Shown here one piece after another: positions 35,400 to 46,989 of a stretch of DNA of 64,000 nt. The number at the start of each line of letters is the position of its first letter. Positions within the stretch are counted from its first letter, which is position 1. The stretch comes from Rhodocollybia butyracea (Eukaryota; Basidiomycota; Agaricomycetes; Agaricales; Omphalotaceae): the NCBI GenBank assembly GCA_015501585.1, contig JADNRY010000104.1, positions 124,001 to 188,000 of the forward strand, in the 5' to 3' direction. A program made the position numbers and the translations under genes. The notes beneath the pieces are model-generated. The model was not told the DNA's origin and did not search any database. It saw nothing but the letters and a program-made list of their open reading frames with translations.

Positions 35400-37184
35400 A
35401 TGTCTACCCCTAGCTCTTTCCCAGTCCCAGGTTTAGCTTTCAATCTCAGTGAGACCCATGGTGGAGAGTACATTACCTCTCACATTGTTTCAGCCTTGTG
35501 GGGGATCTCGTGCATGCAGATGTGCGAACAATTTTTGTTAGCCTACATGGCAGGTCGGCCACTAATGCACCCTTGACAGATTTACTTATTTTATCCAGTA
35601 CGTCGAATAACAAGATGTAAATTAAGTACTGTCCCTTACGCTTGGTAAGTTATCCTAAAGACAAGGCTATCTTCAAAATCCTGGTATACATTCTCTCGCA
35701 ATTGAAATCTGAATCACTTTTGACCAAGGACAACGTAGGTTGTAGTCTTGTGGTGAGCTACAAGATGCAATACATTTACTAGGCTCACGCCAGAAATTCC
35801 AGGTCCATGTTGACAGTTCAGCTCTTCTACGGTATCATTGAGCCACGTAAGCAGTTTTTCTTGACGACTCTCCATATCTCAATTCTCCCTCAGAGTATTT
35901 TCTCATGATCACATCCTGGGGAGATCCCTCAGCGTTGACCGCTGTACCAATGTTAGTTTCTTCTCATGTACCTATGGTCCAGCGCTGACAATTTTATTTT
36001 TGTATGCTAGAGAGAGATCTGTAAGTCACTTCAAGTTGTTTATACTTTATCCGTCGAAACTACAATTGGATGGTTCTTCTTAAGGTCCAGGGTTTGATAA
36101 CCGTATGTAGGATAGATCTTGGTATTGAAGTCATCCTGCTGAATTTCCGCGTTTTAGGTTCTCGTCGCTTTTATAGTCCAATGCTTCTTTACATATCGCC
36201 TATATATATGTGCGTAACTTTTACTTGTATCCTTGCATTTGAACCTTGATCGACTTATCCGCAAATAGTCAGCAGGCGGCTGTTGTTTCCTATCATCTTT
36301 GTGAGTACTTACAATGAAAACACATTCATATCATCCCTTGACGTGATTCATTCGGAATCTCGAAAAGCTCCCTTTGATCGTAGGGCAACTGAGTGAGTGT
36401 TTTCTTGTATGCCGAGTGTTGTTGACGTTGAACGTTAACTTTGAACCGCTTTTCAGTCGCAGAAGCGTGTAAGCATTTTGATCATATATATGTAACTTCA
36501 AGTGTGACTGCAAATGTGCTCTGTTCTTTCAGTTTCTCTTCAAATCACGTATGTCATATTTTCTATCCGTGTATGGGTACTGAATGATCCACACCTACTA
36601 GCTTTACTACGCACAACGCCCAGGAATTCACAGCCAAGTCGTTCATTGTTAATATTCTTTTCCTGATTAATCCATGTTGGTTGTCTGATGAGGGGATTAC
36701 ATAGAACACATCAATCGCTTCTAATTCACTTCCTGTTGCTATTGACGCTGGGATTGCTACTTGCATGGCATATTGGCTTTTCAAGGAGTCAAAGGGAGCT
36801 GCTGGCGGGTAGGTCCGAGTTTATTCTGTGTTGTGACTCGATATACTCAAGTTTTTTGGGCGACAGGTCCCATGCAATGATTGTCAGACTGATTACTTTT
36901 ACTATCATCTCTGGATTCTGGACAGCATCTGTTGCTCTAGCAGCTCTTGTTGCGGTGAGTGCAAATATCTAAGTCTCATGTCCAGTCTTGAATGAATTCA
37001 CGAACACGGTCCTCAGTCGATTGTTAGCAGTGTCTTGACATATGGAGCTATTTCCCAGCTCCTCTGCGCGCTATATTGCAACATTGTCCTCGCCAATCTC
37101 AACGCCCGCGATTACCTTAGGGATACACAGAGATCAGAAATAGTATTAGGGTCGAACGTAAGATTTGAGGTGTGTACTTTATAG
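35400..37184 (+). CDS. DUF6534-type seven-helix membrane protein
   Basis: Intron-dense plus-strand gene of the mushroom-specific DUF6534 family of integral membrane proteins of unknown function. Exon 1 from 35400 encodes MSTPSSFPVPG then THGGEYITSHIVSALWGIS with CMQMCEQFLLAYMA, the first helix. Further recognisable pieces: LFYGIIEPQYFLMITSWGDP (extracellular loop, around 35820-35940), VLVAFIVQCFFTYRLYI (around 36160-36210), IASNSLPVAIDAGIATCMAY (36705-36770), VRLITFTIISGFWTASVALA (36880-36955) and IVLANLNARDYLRD (37080-37130), the family's closing LNAR signature. Exon borders between 35553 and 35780 are not resolved and a defect there is possible. It is related in topology, not in sequence, to the DUF6533 gene at 5745. 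Confidence 0.62.
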
Positions 37185-38513
37185 TCGACTGTTGGTCGAC
37201 TGTGACAGCTCTAGCACCTGGCACACTCATACGAGGGCTTTCCAGGCTGCACCACGTTCTACTATTACCGCCGGTATCAGTTTTAGTACAACCCGAACAT
37301 CCCACTGTGATCCGCCCTCTTCAGAAGAACATGCGAGTATTTGTTCAATTCGAGTCCCTCACTATATGTTCTGACGGTTTGCTTTTAGATGCTGAAGGAG
37401 ATTCAACCATGAACTTGAGGGTCTGGAAATGAATGAATGGAGAATAGCATGAGTTGGAGAAATGAAATCCAACTTGGATACGGCTCAATCAGTATCGGCG
37501 TTCAATGTTCAACGTTCAACTCTAACTTATTAAGCATCTTTGTCTATTACAGTACACACAATTTTTTGGTGAAATTTATGGGTCCTTCAGATTCAAGACG
37601 ATGTTGTAAGTATCTCCCCGAAGCAACAACTTATTTCCAAAATGTTGTGTTGCGGTCGAAGGAGCCTTGATTGTCTGGTACCATCTAATTCTATCAGAAT
37701 TTTATATTATTTAGGTATCTTCCCGATTTGCATCTTTCACAATCAGCCCATACCGCAGTTCGATTAGGTGAGACACAAGCCAAAGCGGGATATATCACCT
37801 ACACGCGCGCCACTGCGAAATCTTTGTACATCACTTTCAGCATTGCGCTGACTGGGCCGAGTAATCCATATCCATATCCATATCCATCACCGAGAAAATT
37901 CGGCTCGAAGGCTTGGATAAGCACCGGGGACAGGGGACGGAGGAAGTTTGAGGTTGTTGCGGGATATATATACAACTAAGTTAAGGTATTTCCGAATATC
38001 ATAACACCACATCGACAAATACCATCTATGCAGTTCTCTGATCTCACGGAGTTTTCAGAGAGATCGATTCGAGCACAGCGGTGGGTCCGTCAGTACTTCA
38101 GTCGCTGAAGAAAGATTCACGTGTGGCCGGAGAGCCGATGCCATAATACTTCTGCTGCGGGTAGAAAGTTCTCCTAGGTTCTAGCTCTGATGTCTTGCGT
38201 TGATTAATATCAGGTTAATATCCATAAACTCGCCATAGTTCATTAGAACCGCATATCGATGCATCTGTAATCAACGTGACGCGACCGCTTCCACGATGCT
38301 CCAGTATACTGCATGTAACAATTACTTAAAATGGCAAAAGGACTACGAGCCCTTTTGTTTTCAACGTGTCGTGACTCTACGCGTATATATTACGTCTCTT
38401 TTCGGAGTTTGCAAGGCCAAAGCTTTGATCTGATTATTATGTACAGCTATTTTCGACTGCTGTTTCGCCAAAAACTCTAGCTTCAACCACTGCTCTCGCA
38501 GTTATATTTCGCC
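37185..38513. other. Intergenic, nothing recognised
   Basis: Small frames only. A short ATCCAT microsatellite is present near 37866-37890. The right part is upstream of the SET gene. Confidence 0.4.
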
Positions 38514-41125
38514 ATGCCCAAAAGAAAGACTCGAGCATGGACAAAAGCTCAGAAGGGGAAAAAAGTTATCACCAATGTCGAATCGGACCCCCAAGCTCAA
38601 GAACCTTTGATGAGCGCCACTGGTAATGGAAAGGAATCGAAGACAGTACCAGTAAACAGTGAGTCGATTATATGTTTGCCTTGTTAGAAAACCTTTCTAT
38701 GAAGAGACTGATTATATTTTTCATTATCAGCGAAAAAAGTTCAGGACTCAAAAGACGAAACAGTTGGGAATCGATACCCAAGAGCCGCTGATGAATGGCG
38801 TACAGAAAAAAGCACATCGATGCCTAGTGAGTTGCTTACTTTTGATTAGAACACGGGTTTCCTAAGCTGAGTATGTCTTTCAGCGAAGAAAAATCAGAAG
38901 GAACCAGTGCAAACGGATGCTCAAGCCCCTCTGGCTTCACCAGTACTTGGGTCTGGTGAGTTGATTAGCTTTATAAGATTTTCAGGCTAAAGCTTTCGAT
39001 TTACAGGGGAAGACCCAAAGAGTCCAGCGGATACCTTAACGTATAACGCAGACACATCAGTACCCAGTAAGTCGATTGTATGCGCACATCTCCCAAGCTG
39101 AAGGGTATCTTTCAGTGGAAGAAGCTAAGAAGGATGTACAGACTCAAACGGATGCTCAAGAGCCTTCGACGGATGGAGTAGAGGCAATGAAAGTACCAGC
39201 ACCTGGGCCCGGTGAGTTGATCAAGTACCTCGAGGACGCGCTTAAGCCGACGCAACGTATTTTTAGTGAAAGGAGACCAAGAACATAACCAAACGCAAAC
39301 GGACGCTCCAAAACCTGCGAGCGGGGTAGAGGCGAAAAACCGATCAGTAACAAGTGATTTAATCTTAATGTCTGGAATTAGCCCTCCATTCATGTTTTGT
39401 AGCAGAAGAAGATCAGAAGAACCCGCAGGATACTAAAGAGCCTTTGACGAACGGTGACGTGCCAGTCCCAAGTAAGAAAATATACTGTCTGATGCCTGTG
39501 TTTTTTCAGTGGACGCAGATGCTGTAATGGACAAAGACACACCAGCATCCCGTGAGTGTATCATCTGTAGAATCCGCATGCGCCCCTCTCAAACCACCGT
39601 TATGTGTCTTCAGTTGAAAAAGATCAGAAGAACGAACAAAAGCCTCAGGAATCCGCCGCACCCGAGTACAAAAAGGACGAACGGATCCTTTATCGGCTCA
39701 TGCCAGCTCTAACTTTCGCTTCTCTCGGTTCGTTGGCAAAAGCCGGCTTTGTCACCTTCGTCTCAGTTCTGACTAGCTAGTATAGAGAAAACGTGGATGG
39801 CCACACAAGAAACCGAGGAAGCTCCCAACGATAAGCTCGACTACGAAGTTGGCGAGCTCGTATGCACCTGTTTACCAGCGAAATTAATTAGTGTCACGCG
39901 TGCAACCAATCTGGATGGATGGACAGAATGCCTGCTTACTGGACTCGTCAAGCGAACCATTCTCGAGACGCCTTCGTTCCCTCAATCCTTATCTCAACCC
40001 AAGAAAAGTCTCCATTACATAGCTGATGCCCCAGCAGCGGGGGAAGCAACCAGTAAACCACTTACGGGGCTACATGCTAGTACAAGTATCGAAATGGGAG
40101 ATCTCGTGTTTTCCGAACGGCCGGTTCTCATCGTACCAGCATCGATCAGGATTGGGGAGATATTTGTTGAACATTTGTCGCACGAGGAGCAGAATCGACT
40201 TGTGATGAAGCACTGGCTCGAGACCTTGGAGACGGTGTTTCATCGAGTGTCAAAGAAGGATCAAGAGGCGTTCTGGAAGCTGAGAGATATATGGCAAAAG
40301 GACGGCAAAAAAAGTATTCATGGTATTGTGCAAACAAATGGGTTTAAGGTGACGGGGTTGGAAGATCCTGGTATGTTCTACAATGTGGATTTGAAGGTTT
40401 AGGCTCAATGTTTTGTACACAGGACTGGAAGGTAACCTCGGCATGTATTCTGGGGTATGCATTCAAATGTCGCAGATAAACCACAGGTGAATGCAGTCTG
40501 CCCCTCTACGTCCCAGCCCGCTAATGACTCGCACAAAAGTTGTCGACCTAACCTGGAACGTTACTGGGATATGGCTTCTTTCTCAATGCAGCTTCGTGCG
40601 ACGCGTAAAATCTCGCGGGGCGAAGAACTTACCTTATCCTTCATCGACCAACTCCAACCCTTCGCCGTCCGAAAAGAAAAGCTGAAACAATTCGATATTG
40701 TATGCTCCTGCCCATCCTGCAAGAAACCCAAGATTGGTGATATGCGGCGCAAGCAGTTCATCGCCGGAAGCCCGTCGACTCAGGAGTTTACAGACTGGAT
40801 CAAAGACCCGACCCGAGGGGATGACCATATCATCAAGCGCGCTCTCGTTCAGATATCGTTACTTGAGGCAGACGGGCTGGAAAATTCTCCCTATTACGAC
40901 GACTGCCTTTCCACGATTATGCTTGTGTACATCACGTTGGGAGACAAGGATAAGGCGATGCGATGGGGAAAGCAACTGGGAAAATGGAAACAGTGTAGAT
41001 TAGGGCCAGAGTCTGCGCGCGAGTACGACAACCCCCAGAAGTATACGAAACATGCGCTGTGGAAGTTGAGGGTAAAGATAGTCAATGACATGAGAGCTAC
41101 GAGTTATTCGCTCGGCAAACATTAA
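38514..41125 (+). CDS. SET-domain protein with exon-repeat N-terminus
   Basis: Thirteen exons: 38514-38658, 38731-38826, 38884-38955, 39007-39066, 39116-39211, 39267-39353, 39403-39471, 39510-39551, 39614-39727, 39786-39859, 39953-40370, 40423-40486, 40540-41125; 1,923 bases, 640 residues. Exons 2-9 are all multiples of three and all begin and end in phase 1. Several encode variants of one charged module (K-K-x-Q-K-x-P-x-Q-T-D-A-Q-x-P). The C-terminal half is a SMYD-like SET methyltransferase domain: GDLVFSERP, IVQTNGF, VCIQMSQINHSCRPNLE (the NHSC cofactor and substrate motif), MQLRATRKISRGEELTLSF, and a post-SET CSCPSC cluster. It likely methylates protein lysines; the substrate is unknown. 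The N-terminal part is predicted disordered. Phase continuity argues for one gene rather than two. Confidence 0.85.
38731..39727 (+). repeat. Tandem symmetric phase-1 exons in the SET gene
   Basis: Eight consecutive exons of 96, 72, 60, 96, 87, 69, 42 and 114 bases. Introns between them share their starts (GTGAGTTGATTAG, GTGAGTCGATTAT, GTAAGTCGATTGT), so exon and intron were duplicated as a unit. Confidence 0.75.
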
Positions 41126-41295
41126 TTTTTGTACAGTTTTTGGCTCTTGGTCTAGAATTCCATTCGAGTTCCAATGTTGAATGTAAGAGGATGAGCAGTG
41201 GCAGTGATCGGAAAACAGGTCCGAGATGACGTAATCTCCCCAACAGATTTCTAAAATGCCGTGTGGGGATCGGCTTCGTTCCTTGCTTTTGTACC

Positions 41296-42840
41296 ATGTC
41301 AGGTAAACGATTTCTTACTACAATCATTGTTCTAAATTGATTTGGCGTACAGAAAAACCTTTTGCTGTTGTTCCCCTGTTGTCCAGGGCTCTTCATCGTA
41401 TTCGTACAACCCCTCCGCGGATAATTGCTTCTCCTCCAACACGTACGCTCTTGACCGTTTTTTTTTACTTTTCTCAAATCCTCAATTATATTTCCAGAAC
41501 CTCGAAGAGCAGCAGTCGCCATTCTTATCCGAATTGTTCCTTCTCCTCATTCGCAGCCTCCTACTCAGACCACCGCACCGACTTTGTCCCAATTTTTCGA
41601 ATTTGACTGGGTAAAAGATCGCGATGCCCGCGCAGAAATACTTTTTTTGCGTCGAGAATCGCCTCTACCTGAAGAAACAGCGCATTCACAGCCTCGCACA
41701 CACAGCAACGAAACACATGTAGCGTTTCCTGGTGGACGAACAGAACCTGATGATGAGGGCGGAATGTACACAGGTACCGCGTATTTACGCGTATGTCTTG
41801 ACAATGACTTACTTTTTATGCCTAGCGCTGCGACAAACATGGGAAGAAATTGGGATAGACCTCGCTGAAAAGAATTATCTTTGTATTGGACAACTCGATG
41901 ACCGCGAAATTACCACCTCGCTAGGAAAGAGGCTGTTGATGATACTTTCTCCCTTTGTATTCCTTCAGGTCACCCCCAGTGCGCCTGCACCTGATCCCGT
42001 TCCTTCCACAACTCTGTACTGGGTTCCACTCGAAACGCTCGTCTCGCCCATATCACCACCTCAGTGGTCCCAAGTTACCGTTGATGCCGCCTCACGCCTC
42101 GCTCCAAAAAACTCTATTGCCCTCAAACTTCTAGTACGCGCTCTCGTGGGAAGCATGGAGTTTCCCGCCATTGTCCTCCAACCCTGTCCATCCACGTCTC
42201 CACTCAAACCCGAATCCGAAACACATCAGTCTCAACCATCACCGATTCTTAAGCTATGGGGCTTATCGCTAGGAATGACGTTAGACTTAATGTCATACAT
42301 GATCATGCCTCCTCCCTCTGCGTCGAACAACAGCTCGGAGCGCGAGGTGATATCAAAAGGAATTAACTCTCGAGCGTCTTCCCCTTTCTCGTCGACAGTT
42401 ATGCAGTTACCTTACCATGGCACACCAGAGGGACTGCGGATGGAGGTCGTGGCACCTAGTTTAGCGAGTGTTTTTCCTAGGTTCTCGTACCCTGACGTGA
42501 ATTTCTGGATTTGGTGAGTGTTGTAAAAAAAAACTCTCTGAACATATACCTAATGCGCGTCTGTTATTTCCAGGGTATTTGGGAAACGGTATCGAGAGAT
42601 TGTTCGTGGATGGGAAGCTAGCATAAGATCAGGGGGTGCGAATGATCGACGGTGAGCAAGTTACTCCCTACTCCTGTAGTTTTTTCTCATTATCTCCACT
42701 CCAGAATCAATTGGTCAGGTCAGGCACTGAATACCTTTTACGCTGCCATACGAAAAGCTCTAGTCGTTGTCATCTTTGCTCGTGCCTTGGGTATCTTATT
42801 TGGACTGACGTTCGCCGGATGGTGGATCTTTACGTCGTGA
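41296..42840 (+). CDS. Nudix hydrolase, CoA diphosphatase-like, with C-terminal membrane anchor
   Basis: Exons 41296-41302 (seven bases), 41353-41442, 41498-41773, 41826-42513, 42574-42651 and 42705-42840; 1,275 bases, 424 residues. After a basic N-terminus, PRRAAVAILIRI opens the Nudix fold. VAFPGGRTEPDDEGGMYT joined to ALRQTWEEIGI is the Nudix box, close to GX5EX7REUXEEXGU with Gln in place of the Glu after Arg. The form matches the PCD1/NUDT7-8 group that cleaves CoA and related diphosphates in peroxisomes or mitochondria. The segment RLLMILSPFVFLQ and the long middle insertion are as in other basidiomycete members. The C-terminus ends in a hydrophobic helix (ALVVVIFARALGILFGLTFA), a likely tail anchor that I do not recall in the yeast protein. 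Confidence 0.85.
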
Positions 42841-44222
42841 ATGACGTGCCTGCGGTTATAGCACATTCCTATTCATAGAGGTCCTTGCTGTGCCGGGGCA
42901 CTTCAAGTTCATGGACTCTGACTCGGTGTTTTTGTCTGCGATTATTATTCATTCTTTATCTCCTTCGAACAAGGAACTTCTCTCTAAACTTTGGACTGTT
43001 GTATTTTGCAAACGCCAGGATTACATTGGGATGATGATGAAAATTACGCTTAGCCACGACTAGTACTTATTGTTATGCAGAATGTATTTAGGTACTTCGA
43101 TCCCGTTCAACAGACGCTTCGGGCACTTCCATCGGTCAGCGATGCTCTCTCACTGTGCCATAATTATAATTGAGTCAATAAGCTTTCAGGAATGGAACCT
43201 GTAGCTGAGAATAAGATGTGCCTGCTGAGTCGCAATAGTCACGGTGGTGTGAGGAAGTTGAGTTTTTGGGGGACCTTGAGAATTGGTATTCTCAGATCAG
43301 AGTGGAAAGAAGGCCATAATTACCACAATTGGCAAGGAAGAGCCTCATTACAAAAAGTGGAAAAATATTTTTCGTCGTCCGGGGCTACCGAACTGTGCCG
43401 TCTGTGGGATTAGTGCTTGGAGATGACTCTTATAATTCTGTGAGTGTCAACGCCCCACTGTCTTCGACAAAATTGGAAAATATGTTGCTGGATAGCGACT
43501 CTAGTTTTTGCGTCTTGGCAACGTCGACGTGGTCAATGTTGCTGAGTCAAGCCAGGGACATATTTGGCGATGAGCAGAGGAGCGTAACGGAAGCTTCGGA
43601 GGAATTTGAAGAACCACCTGCAATGAAAAGGGAGTACTTAGGATGGCCCGGCAGCGCTGAAGTTATGCAGACGCTGAAATTGCTGACAATACCGTTCGGT
43701 TACTTGAGCCAATGCCTCAGTTCCACACTTGAATTTGCTTCTCCCACCATGAAGTAAAGCTTCCTGTGACGCGGTTCTCGAATCGATCTGAATCGATGGT
43801 AAACGCGTATGATGCACTTGCCGAACATATGAAGACGCGTAAATCGGCGGCGTAACGCGTAGTAGTACGAGAAAGCAATGAGATGACTACAAAGGTCATG
43901 GAAAGAAAAAAAAACGACAATTGGTCGGTTCTGTGGCGGCGGACTCTTGAGGTTGAGCTCTGTACCCATTGTTTCAGTGCGTTCACGAGAGAATTAATTC
44001 AATGATCTTGGCTGACTTTTACATATACCTAAAGTTATGAGAGCTCCTATTACGACTGTGATTGCACTTTGAACGCGTCGCGCACGTACCCAACTTCGTA
44101 ACGCGTTTTTCCTTTGAACGTGGGTTCTTATGGTTTGAGTGAAGACACCTTGGATAGTTAACGAGAAAGTAGTTGAGATAAGGTGATGATACAACGATTT
44201 ACAATATACAGGATTCAAACAT
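42841..44222. other. Intergenic with one doubtful plus frame
   Basis: A 142-codon plus frame at 43329-43757 has an acidic stretch (EASEEFEEPP) but no family I recognise and no introns. It could be an exon of an unrecognised gene. The rest shows nothing. Confidence 0.3.
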
Positions 44223-45081
44223 TCACGTAGCGGATCGATAAGCATTAATTACCTGTCGTTTTGCACTAATTTTTGCCTCCATATCTTTGATTTGTGATTC
44301 TAGTGCTCTTATTTCGGCCTAGAGAGTCAAATAAGAAGGGTGAAGTGATCATATGGAAATCACAAAACTAACTTCTTCCTTCTTTTTCTCGAGCGCTTTA
44401 TCCAATGTATCGCTTTCTTTCTTCAACATTGCGATTTTATACTGTAAGGATTTAGTGGTTAGCGTATCGAAATTGAATAAGGCGCCCGAAATTTACCTGC
44501 AAAGCATCTAATTTAATCTTATTACCTTCCGCTGAATCTGCCGCGGCTGGAATAGATCCAAAGATTTGATTACTGTACTTTGAACGTACATTTCTGGAAG
44601 ATGAAGCTTGTTCATTGGAGGGGCGGAACTTGAGGGAGCAGTTGAGTTGGATGGTCCCCGGATGGGGCGATGAGAATAGGTGTACTCGGTCCAGTCATTC
44701 CATTTGGTCGCATCGGCAGACGGATGCCCAGAGCTGAGGCTACACATGTTCAGTATCTTCCGGTAACAGTAGCGTGCGTGTTTTGGTTCTCCACATGGGC
44801 ATTCCAATTTACCATCAGGTCCTCTACGAATACGGATCGTTTCGTTAGCATCTGCAAGAACAAATGTTGGTGAGAAGTATATCAATCTCCAGAGCCTGAC
44901 TGACATTTGATGGACCGTGATGTGGTGTGGTAGTCTGACCTATGAAAAGCTAGGCCAGTACTGAACTTTTCGTGAGGGCAGTTTGGCATGACGTTGCAAG
45001 TCCATGTTCTGAAACAATGGTTGAGTGGGGTAAAATACGCGTTAATGTTCGGTAGACCTACCGTTCTGTAGCTATAGCCAT
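44223..45081 (-). pseudogene. Zinc-binding/coiled-coil paralogue A (frameshifted)
   Basis: First of four tandem paralogues. Exons 45081-45062, 45008-44905, 44851-44497, 44441-44373 and 44318-44223. The layout is identical to copies B and C, but the coding total is 644 bases, one short of a multiple of three. The frame breaks in the Ser/Pro linker near 44640: upstream the frame gives RRGPDGKLECPCGEPKHARY, downstream the frame matching the other copies gives SNEQASSSRNV and the coiled coil. Unless this is an assembly error, the product stops early and lacks the coiled coil. Both cysteine/histidine clusters are intact. Confidence 0.65.
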
Positions 45082-45289
45082 AAATAAGACTAAACTAATT
45101 AGAGTCACTGGCCTAGAAGGAAAGTGGGATTTTTTGACAACAATTAATTTCGAGGCGCCGAGCAGAGATCGACTAGGGGACTGAGACAGGGGGACAAAAT
45201 GGGTTTCTTGTTTTATACGAAGTCAAATACAATTAGCACGGGCCGGAAAGAAGGCACTCGAAATTACTAGTTTTAGATATCATTTTTGC

Positions 45290-45440
45290 CTTGTTTTTTT
45301 GCGACTATGGTCTTGATTTGCGATTCAACCTTCAAGTTGATATGTAAGTGCGCCTTAGTGCAGACTATGATGTGTTATTTTTCGTTATATGTATTATTAG
45401 GCACATAGGCTATGAAAACAATAATCAGTGCAGACTCGGA
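45290..45440 (-). pseudogene. Terminal-exon fragment of a D-type paralogue (between A and B)
   Basis: The minus strand carries a piece matching the last exon of copy D and its 3' flank: plus strand ATGGTCTTGATTTGCGATTC at 45307-45326 also occurs at 48344-48363. The coding part breaks off after about 45 bases. Confidence 0.5.
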
Positions 45441-45484
45441 ATTTGTGATACTTAATGGTAATAAAATATACAGGGTTTGAACGT

Positions 45485-46423
45485 TCACTCCCCGAATCGA
45501 TAAGCATCAATTTTCTGTCGTTTTGCATTAATCTCTGCCTCCATATCCTCGATTTGCGATTCTAGTGCTCTTATTTCGGCCTGGAGAATCGAATGAGAAT
45601 AGGAAGTGAGCATATACTTAGAAATTACGAAACTCACCTCTTCCTTCTTCTTATTCTCGAGCTCTTTATCCAATTTATCACTTTCTCTCTTCAACATCGT
45701 GAGTTTATACTGTAAAGATTGAGGGGTTAGTGTATCAAAATCGAACGAGGCATCCAAAACTTACCTGCAAAGTATTTAATTTGTTCGTACTACCGTGACC
45801 TCCCGCCGAACTCGCGATGTTGTTATCATTCTCGAGCTTTGGACGGATGTTTCTAGAACATGAAGGCTGTTCATTGGATCTCCGTTTCGAAGTAGGAGTG
45901 GACGTGTTTGTGGAATCAGAGTTTGCGCTTGCTGCTGCGCTGCTTGCAGGAGTAATTGACTTGGTTCGTATTCGTTTGGAGCGATGTGAATAAGTGTACT
46001 CGGTCCAGTCATTCCATTTCGTCGCATCGGCAGGCGGATGCCCAGTCCTGAGGCTACACATGTTCGATATCTTCTGATAATTGTAGCGTGCGTGCTTTGG
46101 TTCTCCGCAGGGGCATTCCAGTTTACCATCTGGCCCTCTACGAATCTGGACCGTTTCGCCGGCATCTGTAAGAGCAAATGTCAGTAAAAAGCATATCAAT
46201 CGCCATCGGAGTCCACCGAAAGTAAAAGATTAACTAACACTTGATGGACCGTGACGGGGTGTGGTATTCCGACTTATGCAAAACTAGGCTAATACTGAAT
46301 TTTTCGTAAGGGCAGTTTGGTATGACGTTGCAGGTCCAGGTTCTGAAACAATGTTTGAACGGAAATGTATGCATTAACATTCTAAGAAAAGCGATAAACC
46401 TACCCTTCTTTAGCTACAGCCAT
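45485..46423 (-). CDS. Zinc-binding/coiled-coil paralogue B, unknown family
   Basis: Exons 46423-46404, 46342-46239, 46165-45765, 45709-45638 and 45580-45485; 693 bases, 230 residues. Module 1 has Cys11 and Cys17 with His29 and His34 (C-x5-C-x11-H-x4-H), a C2H2-like spacing. Module 2 is LECPCGEPKHARYNYQKISN with Cys59, Cys61, His66, Cys78 and His84. A linker rich in Ser, Thr, Arg and Lys (105-165) contains KRR-type nuclear-localisation candidates. The C-terminus (about 173-225) is a heptad coiled coil containing EIRALESQIEDMEAEINAK. This suggests a nuclear or nucleic-acid-binding protein that dimerises, but I do not recognise the family and the function is inference only. Confidence 0.7.
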
Positions 46424-46754
46424 AAATAAGAACAGACTGGTTGAGTAGAGGGACTGGCCCAGAATTCAAGGAAAGGCGCTGAGATTTTTTGAACAAGAAT
46501 TGATTTCGAGACGACCAGAAAAATCACGAATACACTGAGTGGGGATTGAGATGGGCGAAGAAAATGTATTTTATGTAAGTAACAATCAGACGCTCGTGTT
46601 AAGGGCCGGCAGGTACGTGAGATAACAAACTTGAACGAGTTAGCATCTAATGTACATAACAGCATAGATTGATGATACCGTACAACAGTTTGGAAGTAAG
46701 ATCTGGTAGGTACAAGCAACAGGCTAAGAGGAAACGTTATAAGGTACTAGCGGA

Positions 46755-46850
46755 GCAGAGTCTCTGACTTTTGTCTTTTTGCCCTATGGTCATGATTTGC
46801 GATTCAACCTGGAGTCGTGATATGTAAGTGTATCTTGGTGCAGACTATGA
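46755..46850 (-). pseudogene. Terminal-exon fragment of a D-type paralogue (between B and C)
   Basis: Plus strand ATGGTCATGATTTGCGATTC near 46787-46806 and surrounding bases resemble the copy D last exon (48344-48363) and the fragment at 45290. It shows that the duplicated unit included a neighbouring partial gene. Confidence 0.5.
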
Positions 46851-46989
46851 TGTGATACTTCTCGTTATATGTACTACTAGACTCGGGCGCTATATGCCAT
46901 GAAAACACTGATCAATGTGGACTCGGAATTTGCGATACTTAGGATGGTAATATGGTAATAGAATATAGAGGGTTCAAACGTTCAAACGT

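Noticed and set aside
39797..41125. SET gene as a separate gene starting at the ATG at 39797
   Set aside because: Exon 10 (39786-39859) receives the phase-1 splice from the repeat exons and the complete 13-exon chain has a length divisible by three, so one gene is the simpler reading.
43700..44245. Minus frames next to zinc paralogue A as a fifth copy
   Set aside because: No CPCGEPKHARY or coiled-coil similarity; only the 3' flank of copy A.
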